DNA of 64,000 bases, from the NCBI RefSeq assembly GCF_041435335.1, contig NZ_CP108430.1:3268501-3332500 (forward strand). Direction: 5' to 3'. The position numbers and the translations under genes were made by a program. The notes beneath the pieces were generated by a model. The model saw only the letters and a program-made list of their open reading frames with translations, was not told where the DNA came from and did no database searches. Numbering within the stretch: the first letter of the stretch is position 1; each line of letters begins with the position of its first letter. Shown here in pieces: positions 57,886 to 64,000 of this stretch. Source of the stretch: Streptomyces sp. NBC_01283 (GTDB lineage: Bacteria > Actinomycetota > Actinomycetes > Streptomycetales > Streptomycetaceae).

Positions 57886-58488
57886 CTACTCGGTGTCGGC
57901 GCCGCTTCCGGTGCCGGTGCCGTACAGCACCCTCTCCACCGACTCGTGGGTCACGCCGTGGTCCGCGAGGACCTCGCCGACGGGGCCGGGGCGGACGGTC
58001 AGGGCGAACAGGATGTGCTCGTCGCCGATGTGCCGGTCCCGGCGCGCGGTGGCGATGCGCAGGGACTTCTCCAGGGTGTCCTTGGCTTCGCGGGTGAAGG
58101 GCCGGTGGCCGCTCCAGCCTCGGCCGGACCGGCGCCCGGCCGCCTTGCCGCCGCCCGACCTGCCGCCGCCCGCCAACGCGCCCACGCCATGGGCCTCTTC
58201 GACCCGGGTAACGATCTCGGAGACGTCGATGCCGAGTCCGGCCAGTGCCTCCGTGTCGGCCTGCGAGAGGCCCCCTCGGCGCCGCGCCTCGCCCAGTGCG
58301 TCCTCGATCGAGCCCCGGCGGCGCGTGGCCCCGAGCGAGGCCAGGGCGAAGGACGCCCGGCTCGCCTCGCGGTCGAGCAGCGCGAGGAGCATGTGCCCGT
58401 CGTCGACGGATGCGGCGCCCTCGCCCTCGGCATGCTCGACCGCGCCTTTGACCACGGCGCGGGCGTCCTTCGTGAACCGCTCGAACAT
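57886..58488 (-). CDS. Clp N-terminal repeat protein (ClpC/ClpA adaptor-like domain)
   Basis: A protein of 200 residues from ATG 58488 (GGGAGG upstream). The start MFERFTKDARAVVKGAVEHA is typical of Clp N domains, which come as two repeats. The first is residues 1-75 (DDGHMLLALLDREASRASFA). The second is residues 130-195 (RPFTREAKDTLEKSLRIA, IGDEHILFALTVRP). There is no ATPase part. Such stand-alone Clp N proteins may act as substrate adaptors or decoys for ClpC. It is coupled to the small HTH gene (TGATG). Confidence 0.88.
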   Translation of the reverse strand: MFERFTKDARAVVKGAVEHAEGEGAASVDDGHMLLALLDREASRASFALASLGATRRRGSIEDALGEARRRGGLSQADTEALAGLGIDVSEIVTRVEEAHGVGALAGGGRSGGGKAAGRRSGRGWSGHRPFTREAKDTLEKSLRIATARRDRHIGDEHILFALTVRPGPVGEVLADHGVTHESVERVLYGTGTGSGADTE

Positions 58489-58697
58489 CACTGCCTCCCG
58501 TACTTCTTGTGCACGGCCTGCCTGCTCACTCCGAGCTCCGCGGCGATCCCCTGCCACGACCAGCCCTGCCGACGCGCGCTGCGCACCTGCACGGCCTCCA
58601 ACTGCTCCACCAGCCTCCGCAGCGCGGAGACGGCTCGCAGTCCGACTCGTGGGTCACGGTCACCCGCACGCTCGGCGAGATCCGTAGCTTCGGTCAT
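58488..58697 (-). CDS. Small HTH regulator, coupled to the Clp-N gene
   Basis: A protein of 69 residues from ATG 58697. It has LRRLVEQLEAVQVRSARRQG then WSWQGIAAELGVSRQAVHKK, a clear helix-turn-helix with a short helical N-terminus. It is almost certainly a DNA-binding autoregulator. Four GTTGACA/TGTCAAC sites lie directly upstream. The pairing of this HTH with a Clp N protein is conserved in Streptomyces as far as I know, but its stimulus is unknown. Confidence 0.82.
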   Translation of the reverse strand: MTEATDLAERAGDRDPRVGLRAVSALRRLVEQLEAVQVRSARRQGWSWQGIAAELGVSRQAVHKKYGRQ

Positions 58698-58700
58698 GCA

Positions 58701-58745
58701 TGTCAACTTACGTTGACAAGGAGAGAGTGTCAACCACAGTTGACG
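58701..58745 (-). promoter_or_regulatory. Operator array GTTGACA/TGTCAAC upstream of the HTH-ClpN operon
   Basis: TGTCAAC at 58701 and GTTGACA at 58712 form an 18-base palindrome with a four-base spacer. TGTCAAC at 58728 and GTTGAC at 58739 form another pair in the same arrangement with the same spacing. TTGACA on the coding strand may also be the -35 element, so binding would block transcription. Confidence 0.7.
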
Positions 58746-58781
58746 TCAGGAGCGGTAGCGATAGCGGTGGCGGTGGCGGGG

Positions 58782-59744
58782 TCAGACCTCCAGCACGACC
58801 TTTCCGAACACGTCGCCGGACTCGATGCGCTCGAAGCCCTCGCGTGCCCGGTCCAGGGGGAGGACCTCGTCGATGACGGGGCGCACACCCGTGGCGGCGC
58901 AGAAGGAGAGCAGGTCCTCCAGTTCGTCCTTGGATCCCATCGTCGAACCGACGATCTTCAGCTCCAGAAAGAAGACCCTGGTCAGCTCCGCATGCGAGGG
59001 CCGGTCGCCGCTCGTCGCGCCGGAGATCACCAGAGTGCCGCCCGGCTTCAGGGACTTGATGGAGTGCGACCACGTCGCCGCCCCCACCGTCTCGATGACG
59101 GCGTCCACCCGCTGCGGCAGCCGCGCGCCGGACTCGACGGCCTCCACCGCACCCAGCTCAAGGGCCCGCTTCCGCTTGGCCTCGTCACGGCTCGTGGCGA
59201 AGACCCGCAGGCCCGCCGCCTTGCCGAGCACGATCGCTGCGGTGGCGACGCCGCCGCCCGCGCCCTGGACGAGCACCGAATCCCCGGGACGTACACCGGC
59301 GTTGGTGAAGAGCATGCGGTAGGCGGTGAGCCACGCGGTCGGCAGGCAGGCCGCCTCGGCGAACGACAGCTCCTTCGGCTTCGGCAGCACGTTCCAGGTG
59401 GGGACGGAGACCTGCTCGGCGAACGTCCCCTGGTACTTCTCGGTGAGGATGGAGCGGCCCTCACGGTGGCCGACCCCGTATCCGCTCTGGCCGATGACGG
59501 AGTGCAGGACGACCTCGTTGCCGTCCTCGTCGATCCCCGCGGCGTCACAGCCGAGGATCATCGGCAGCTTGTCCTCGGCGAGGCCGACCCCGCGCAGGGA
59601 CCAGAGGTCGTGGTGGTTGAGGGAGGCGGCCCGGACGTTCACGGTCGACCAGCCGGTGCGGGCCTCGGGGGCGGGGCGCTCCCCCAACTCAAGGCCGCTG
59701 AGCGGCTGGTCACGGTCGATGCGGGCGGCGTAGGCGGCGAACAT
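58782..59744 (-). CDS. Zinc-free alcohol dehydrogenase / quinone oxidoreductase (MDR superfamily)
   Basis: A protein of 320 residues from ATG 59744. It has AASLNHHDLWSLRGVGL, a CDAAGIDEDGNEV catalytic-domain segment, and the NAD(P) fold VLVQGAGGGVATAAIVLGKA followed by LRVFATSRDEAKRKRALELG. The GHE zinc motif and the structural four-cysteine lobe of alcohol dehydrogenases are absent, so it belongs with zinc-independent quinone oxidoreductase-like members. The substrate is unknown. It lies downstream of two terminators that isolate it from malic enzyme. Confidence 0.88.
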   Translation of the reverse strand: MFAAYAARIDRDQPLSGLELGERPAPEARTGWSTVNVRAASLNHHDLWSLRGVGLAEDKLPMILGCDAAGIDEDGNEVVLHSVIGQSGYGVGHREGRSILTEKYQGTFAEQVSVPTWNVLPKPKELSFAEAACLPTAWLTAYRMLFTNAGVRPGDSVLVQGAGGGVATAAIVLGKAAGLRVFATSRDEAKRKRALELGAVEAVESGARLPQRVDAVIETVGAATWSHSIKSLKPGGTLVISGATSGDRPSHAELTRVFFLELKIVGSTMGSKDELEDLLSFCAATGVRPVIDEVLPLDRAREGFERIESGDVFGKVVLEV

Positions 59745-59820
59745 GAAGCAGACGATAGGCGCGCGCCCTACCCGCACGTAACCAGCAGCCCCTGTGACAC
59801 GCGTCCCGCTCCAGGAGCAC

Positions 59821-59895
59821 GCCCACCCGTTCAAGCGACAGAACGGGTGGGCGGGTGGGAAAGCGGTGGGCCCCGCCACAGCAGTGACGGGGCCC
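59821..59895 (-). terminator. Two tandem terminator hairpins after the malic enzyme gene
   Basis: GGGCCCCG (59868-59875) pairs with CGGGGCCC (59888-59895). Further downstream GCCCACCCGTTC (59821-59832) pairs perfectly with 59841-59852. The first lies about 22 bases after the malic enzyme stop. A TTTTTT run precedes it on the transcribed strand. Confidence 0.75.
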
Positions 59896-59917
59896 AAGGC
59901 CCAGGGGCCAGAAAAAA

Positions 59918-61132
59918 TCAGCGGCGAGCCACACCTTCGGCACGAGCGGCCGCCGCAACAGCCGCGGTGACCGCCGGGGCGACCCGCTCGTCGAACGGCG
60001 AGGGGATCACGTAGTCGGCGGAGAGCTCGTCGCCCACCACGCCGGCCAGCGCCTCGGCGGCGGCGATCTTCATCGTCTCGGTGATGCGGGAGGCCCGCAC
60101 CTGCAGCGCGCCCGCGAAGATGCCGGGGAAGGCGAGCACGTTGTTGATCTGGTTCGGGTAGTCCGAACGGCCCGTCGCGACGACCGCCGCGTACTTGTGG
60201 GCGATGTCCGGGTGCACCTCGGGGTTCGGGTTGGCCATGGCGAACACGAACGAGTTCGGCGCCATGGAGGCGACCGCGGGCTCGGGGACGGTGCCGCCCG
60301 AGACGCCGATGAACACGTCGGCACCCGCGAGGGCGCTCTCCAGCGAACCGCTGAGCCCGGCCTTGTTGGTGATCTCCGCGAGCTCACGCTTGACCGGCGT
60401 GAGGTCGTCGCGGTCCCGGCTCACGACGCCCTTGCGGTCCGCGACCGCCACATCGCCCAGGCCCGCCTCGAGCAGGAACTTGGCGATGGCGACCCCGGCC
60501 GCACCGGCACCGGAGATCACGGCACGCAGCTCGCCGAGCGTGCGCCCGGTCAGCCGTGCCGCGTTCCGCAGCGCGGCGAGCGTCACGACCGCCGTGCCGT
60601 GCTGGTCGTCGTGGAAGACGGGAATGTCGAGCCGCTCCTGGAGCTTGCGCTCGATCTCGAAGCAGCGCGGGGCCGAGATGTCCTCGAGGTTCACACCACC
60701 GAAGGACGGCGCGAGCCGCACCACGGTCTCGACGATCTCGTCCGCGTCCGTCGTCGCGAGCGCGATCGGAACCGCGTCCACGCCGCCGAACTGCTTGAAC
60801 AGAATGGCCTTGCCCTCCATCACGGGGAGGGAGGCCTCGGGACCGATGTCACCGAGACCGAGCACGGCCGTGCCGTCGGTGACCACGGCCACGACGTTCG
60901 ACTTCCATGTGTAGTCGTTCACCAGCTCCGGCTGCTCGGCGATCGCGGTGCACACTTTCGCGACGCCGGGCGTGTACGCCAGGGACAGGTCGTCCTTGTC
61001 CCGCACGGGCACGGTGGCCTGCACGGCCATCTTGCCGCCACGGTGCAGCGCGAACGCCGGATCGAAGGGCTCTTCCGCGCCTTCGTGACCCGTATTGCTG
61101 TCGCTGCGAGGATTGACGATCTCCGCTGCCAC
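59918..61132 (-). CDS. NAD(P)-dependent malic enzyme
   Basis: A 404-residue protein starting at GTG 61132. It has LSLAYTPGVAKVCTAIAEQP, the Tyr of the first motif, then FKQFGGVDAVPIAL, PVFHDDQHGTAVVTLAALRN with metal-binding Asp residues, and the nucleotide fold AVISGAGAAGVAIAKFLLEA. It decarboxylates malate to pyruvate, making NAD(P)H. The short 400-residue bacterial type without a phosphotransacetylase domain is seen. Specificity for NAD or NADP cannot be read with certainty here. A TTAAGTCTTAA palindrome touches its ribosome binding region. Confidence 0.95.
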   Translation of the reverse strand: MAAEIVNPRSDSNTGHEGAEEPFDPAFALHRGGKMAVQATVPVRDKDDLSLAYTPGVAKVCTAIAEQPELVNDYTWKSNVVAVVTDGTAVLGLGDIGPEASLPVMEGKAILFKQFGGVDAVPIALATTDADEIVETVVRLAPSFGGVNLEDISAPRCFEIERKLQERLDIPVFHDDQHGTAVVTLAALRNAARLTGRTLGELRAVISGAGAAGVAIAKFLLEAGLGDVAVADRKGVVSRDRDDLTPVKRELAEITNKAGLSGSLESALAGADVFIGVSGGTVPEPAVASMAPNSFVFAMANPNPEVHPDIAHKYAAVVATGRSDYPNQINNVLAFPGIFAGALQVRASRITETMKIAAAEALAGVVGDELSADYVIPSPFDERVAPAVTAAVAAAARAEGVARR

Positions 61133-61671
61133 TTGTCTGACCCCTTAAGTCTTAAATCATCAGTTGAGGGTGTCCACTCCTGGTTGAGAAGTGGGCGGGC
61201 ACCGCGTCTGTTCCCCGCCTGTCGGCGGAGGGAGGTACAGACACGCGAGCGCGCCGCACACGCGCTCTGGGCCCCGGATGAGGGGTGTAACGCACCTTTC
61301 TACCTGACGGTGCTCGGCATGGGCGAGTGGGATTGGTTACCTGAGGTGCCCGTGGCCGTTGTAGTGGTCCGACAAGAACGGATGGCGGGCCGTGCCCGAA
61401 TTTTCCGTGGAGCGCCCGCCACCGGTCCACATCGCGAGATTCATCCGAGATTCACGGAAGATCTCAAATAGCGGTACTTCGTTCCGGGCCGGTACGGCCC
61501 TGTTGTCCCGGCCTGTCTGGGTACCGGGATCACCCGTTATCCGATTTTGACATCTCTGGCACCCAGAATCGGACGGTCCGAATGGCAAGATGCCGTCATC
61601 ACACGAGGTCGCGACACCCGAAGGTGTGTGCACGACCGCTCGGCAACTCCCTCATCCGCCGGAGGACCCTC
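61133..61671. promoter_or_regulatory. Divergent control region of malic enzyme and the amino acid ABC operon
   Basis: A gap of 539 bases with no supported gene. Visible are the palindrome TTAAGTCTTAA (61145-61155) next to the malic enzyme start, two close GAGATTCA copies (about 61436 and 61447), and a TTGACA at 61547 without a good -10 box at 17 bases. The long distance suggests a long leader for the transporter mRNA, but I see no recognised riboswitch. Confidence 0.4.
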
Positions 61672-62634
61672 ATGACCGCACGCTCCATCTGTCGTACCAC
61701 CGCCGGTAAGTCCGCGAAGTCCCGGATGGCCACGGTCGGCGCGATCGCGGTCGCCGGCGCGCTGCTGCTGACCGGTTGCGGTGACCAGACCAAGAGCAAG
61801 GACGAGGGCGGCGAGAAGGTGAGCAACGCTCCGCTCGCCGACAAGCTCCCCAAGGAAATCCGGGACGCCGGTGTCATCAAGGTCGGTTCGGACATCGCGT
61901 ACCCGCCCGTCGAGTTCAAGGACAAGTCCGGCAAGACGGTCGGCATCGACCCCGACCTCGGCGACGCCCTGGGCAAGCAGCTCGGCGTGGAGTTCCAGTT
62001 CGACAACGGCACCTTCGACACCCTGCTCGGCGGTCTCCGCTCCAAGCGCTACGACCTGGCGATGTCGGCCATGACCGACACCAAGAACCGCCAGGAAGGC
62101 GTCGACGAGGAGACCGGCAAGAAGATCGGCACCGGCGTCGACTTCGTCGACTACTTCACGGCGGGCGTCTCGATCTACACCAAGAAGGGCGACGACCAGG
62201 GCATCAAGACCTGGGCCGACCTCTGCGGCAAGAAGATCGTCGTCCAGCGCGGCACCGTCTCGCACGACCTGGCCAAGGCCGAGTCGAAGAAGTGCAAGGG
62301 CGGCAAGAAGATCGCCATCGAGTCCTTCGACAACGACCAGCAGGCCCAGACCCGACTGCGCTCCGGCGGCGCGGACGCGGGCTCGTCCGACTTCCCGGTC
62401 GCCGCGTACGCGGTGAAGACCTCGGGCGGCGGCAAGGACTTCGAGCTCGTCGGCGAGCAGGTCGAGGCCGCTCCGTACGGCATCGCGATCTCCAAGAAGA
62501 ACCCCGAGCTGCGTGACGCGATCAAGGCCGCACTCGACGCGATCATCAAGAGCGGCGACTACGACAAGATCATCTCGAAGTGGGGCGTCGAGGACGGCGC
62601 GGTCAAGGAAGCCAAGATCAACGGCGGCAAGTGA
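61672..62634 (+). CDS. Amino acid ABC transporter substrate-binding lipoprotein (glutamate/polar type)
   Basis: A protein of 320 residues from ATG 61672 (GGAGG upstream). It has a signal peptide with lipobox LLTGC (about residue 35). The mature domain is SBP family 3: GVIKVGSDIAYPPVEFKDKS, TVGIDPDLGDALGKQLGVEF, LRSKRYDLAMSAMTDTKNRQ and EAAPYGIAISKKNPELRDAI. It captures a polar amino acid outside the membrane and hands it to the permease encoded next. The exact substrate cannot be told from sequence alone. Confidence 0.94.
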   Translation: MTARSICRTTAGKSAKSRMATVGAIAVAGALLLTGCGDQTKSKDEGGEKVSNAPLADKLPKEIRDAGVIKVGSDIAYPPVEFKDKSGKTVGIDPDLGDALGKQLGVEFQFDNGTFDTLLGGLRSKRYDLAMSAMTDTKNRQEGVDEETGKKIGTGVDFVDYFTAGVSIYTKKGDDQGIKTWADLCGKKIVVQRGTVSHDLAKAESKKCKGGKKIAIESFDNDQQAQTRLRSGGADAGSSDFPVAAYAVKTSGGGKDFELVGEQVEAAPYGIAISKKNPELRDAIKAALDAIIKSGDYDKIISKWGVEDGAVKEAKINGGK

Positions 62635-62669
62635 CCGCGCACCCGTCTCGCCGCTGAAAGGCCACTCCC

Positions 62670-63608
62670 GTGACTACCGACATCTCCAAGAAGGGCCCGG
62701 AGGACACACCCCCGTCCTCCCACCCTGAGGCCATCAAGGCCATCCCCGTCCGGCACTACGGCCGGTACGTCGCCGCGGTCGTCGCCATCGCCGCTTTCGC
62801 CGCGATCGTCTACGCGTTCTCCCAGGGCGACATCAACTGGAACGCGATCCCCGACAACTTCTTCGACGACCGCATCCTGCGGGGCGTCCGCGAGACCCTG
62901 ATCCTGACCGCCCTGTCGATGCTCATCGGCGTGGTCGGCGGCGTCATCCTCTCCGTGATGCGCATGTCGAGGAACCCGGTGACCTCGTCGATCGCCTGGT
63001 TCTACATCTGGTTCTTCCGGGGCACGCCGGTCCTGGTCCAGCTCTTCGTCTGGTTCAACCTCGGTTTCGTCTTCGACTACGTGAACCTCGGCCCCGTCTA
63101 CAAGGACGAGTGGTCGGACTTCATGACGCCGTTCCTGACGGCGCTGCTCGGCCTGGGTCTCAACGAGGCCGCGTACATGGCGGAGATCTGCCGCGCCGGT
63201 CTGCTCTCGGTCGACGAGGGCCAGACCGAGGCGTCCCAGGCGCTCGGCATGAGCCACGGCAAGACACTGCGCCGGGTCGTGCTCCCTCAGGCGATGCGCG
63301 TGGTCGTGCCGCCGACGGGCAACGAAGTCATCAACATGCTGAAGACGACCTCGCTGGTCGCGGCCGTCCAGTACTACGAACTCCTGCGGTACGCGCAGGA
63401 CATCGGTACGTCGTCCGGCGCGACGGTGGAGACCCTGCTGCTCGCGGCGTGCTGGTACCTGATCATGACGTCGATCCTCAGCGTCGGCCAGTTCTACCTG
63501 GAGCGTTACTACGCACGCGGTTCGTCGCGCTCCCTGCCGACCACGCCGTTCCAGAAGATCAAGGCCAATATGTTGTCCCTTGGCAACCGCTCGGGAGTTG
63601 GTCACTGA
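62670..63608 (+). CDS. Amino acid ABC transporter permease
   Basis: A 312-residue HisM/GlnP-type permease starting at GTG. It has an N-terminal cytoplasmic tail, a first helix (VAAVVAIAAFAAIVYAFSQG), the family signature FRGTPVLVQLFVWF, and the EAA loop EASQALGMSHGKTLRRVVLP. It forms the channel with itself or a partner and is driven by the downstream ATPase. The stop shares a base with the next start (TGATG). Confidence 0.94.
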   Translation: MTTDISKKGPEDTPPSSHPEAIKAIPVRHYGRYVAAVVAIAAFAAIVYAFSQGDINWNAIPDNFFDDRILRGVRETLILTALSMLIGVVGGVILSVMRMSRNPVTSSIAWFYIWFFRGTPVLVQLFVWFNLGFVFDYVNLGPVYKDEWSDFMTPFLTALLGLGLNEAAYMAEICRAGLLSVDEGQTEASQALGMSHGKTLRRVVLPQAMRVVVPPTGNEVINMLKTTSLVAAVQYYELLRYAQDIGTSSGATVETLLLAACWYLIMTSILSVGQFYLERYYARGSSRSLPTTPFQKIKANMLSLGNRSGVGH

Positions 63609-64000
63609 TGACGACCGCCATGGTGAAGTCCGAAGGCGTCCACAAGTCGTTCGGCAACGTCGAGGTCCTCAAGGGCATCGACCTGGAGGTCAAGTCGGGC
63701 GAGGTCTTCTGCCTCATCGGCCCGTCCGGCTCCGGCAAGTCGACGTTCCTGCGCTGCATCAACCACCTGGAGAAGATCAACGCCGGGCGGCTGTACGTGG
63801 ACGGCGAGCTGGTCGGCTACCGGCAGAAGGGCGACAAGCTGTACGAGCTCAAGGACAGCGAGGTAGCCCTCAAGCGCCGGGACATCGGCATGGTCTTCCA
63901 GCGCTTCAACCTGTTCCCGCACATGACGGCGCTCGAAAACGTCATGGAGGCGCCGGTCCAGGTCAAGGGCGAGACGAAGTCGGCGGCGCGGGACCGCGCC
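63608..64000 (+). CDS. Amino acid ABC transporter ATP-binding protein (3' end outside window)
   Basis: The first 131 residues are visible. Walker A is LIGPSGSGKSTFLRCINHLE and the Q-loop is DIGMVFQRFNLFPHMTALEN. The order and spacing match GlnQ/GluA-type ATPases of polar amino acid transporters. The signature and Walker B motifs lie beyond the window. It is translationally coupled to the permease. Confidence 0.94.
   Translation, partial: MTTAMVKSEGVHKSFGNVEVLKGIDLEVKSGEVFCLIGPSGSGKSTFLRCINHLEKINAGRLYVDGELVGYRQKGDKLYELKDSEVALKRRDIGMVFQRFNLFPHMTALENVMEAPVQVKGETKSAARDRA

Overview
The window is a 64 kb piece of a Streptomyces (or very close actinomycete) chromosome. GC content is very high with strong third-position GC bias. 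GTG and TTG starts and purine-rich ribosome binding sites are common. Many families are typical of the genus: a conservon (CvnABCD), Rv1733c-like and DUF6104 proteins, a class F sortase, a Ku/LigD-type end-joining pair, a multifunctional 2-oxoglutarate decarboxylase and HspR-type boxes at lon.

Left chromosomal arm (1-19.7 kb). The order is: the end of an MreB-like gene; a Rv1733c-like membrane protein; a DUF1254/DUF1214 enzyme; the zinc-free L31 paralogue; ku, divergent from an operon of separate LigD-type polymerase and ATP-dependent ligase genes; a SnoaL-like protein under a tightly operator-framed promoter; a NERD protein; a small surface protein with a class F sortase; a lipoprotein fused by overlap to an orphan histidine kinase; a secreted SH3 protein; a FtsW-type polymerase with its class B penicillin-binding protein; a divergent pair of di-iron ferritin-like/AurF-like proteins; a TetR regulator; and an NlpC/P60 hydrolase.

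Mobile element (19.70-35.35 kb). About 15.6 kb is an integrated actinomycete integrative and conjugative element (AICE). It carries a tyrosine integrase and excisionase at one end, a Prim-Pol replication protein with a DUF3987 partner, a FtsK/SpoIIIE-type TraB translocase, DUF2637 and other small membrane (Spd-like) genes, a short GntR (KorSA-like) repressor and an XRE-type regulator. Almost all genes read leftward in ATGA/TGATG-coupled runs. The element is not in a tRNA gene. It sits in the 3' end of a styrene-monooxygenase-like flavoprotein gene of the conservon locus. It supplies a replacement 3' end for that gene, and the displaced native end remains at the far junction. I also see candidate origin, clt and integrase arm sites, a degenerate HNH gene, and a family of hairpins with a conserved loop in front of four of its transcription units.

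Right chromosomal arm (35.3-64 kb). The order is: the flavoprotein gene; cvnD, cvnC, cvnB and cvnA; a PP2C-like protein; a cluster of Streptomyces interspersed repeats; a MarR regulator; a GH25 lysozyme; lon; a rhomboid-like protein; a spermidine-synthase-like protein; an OmpR/histidine kinase pair; kgd (sucA-like); a DUF6104 gene; a DUF4097 gene with a PadR regulator; a small HTH gene with a Clp-N protein under a palindromic operator; a zinc-free quinone-type oxidoreductase; NAD(P)-malic enzyme; and the start of a glutamate-type amino acid ABC transporter cut by the window end.

The backbone looks like ordinary conserved Streptomyces core genes (envelope growth, DNA end joining, proteolysis, TCA cycle/anaplerosis, nitrogen uptake). 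The element is the accessory region, and most of the unusual signals lie there.
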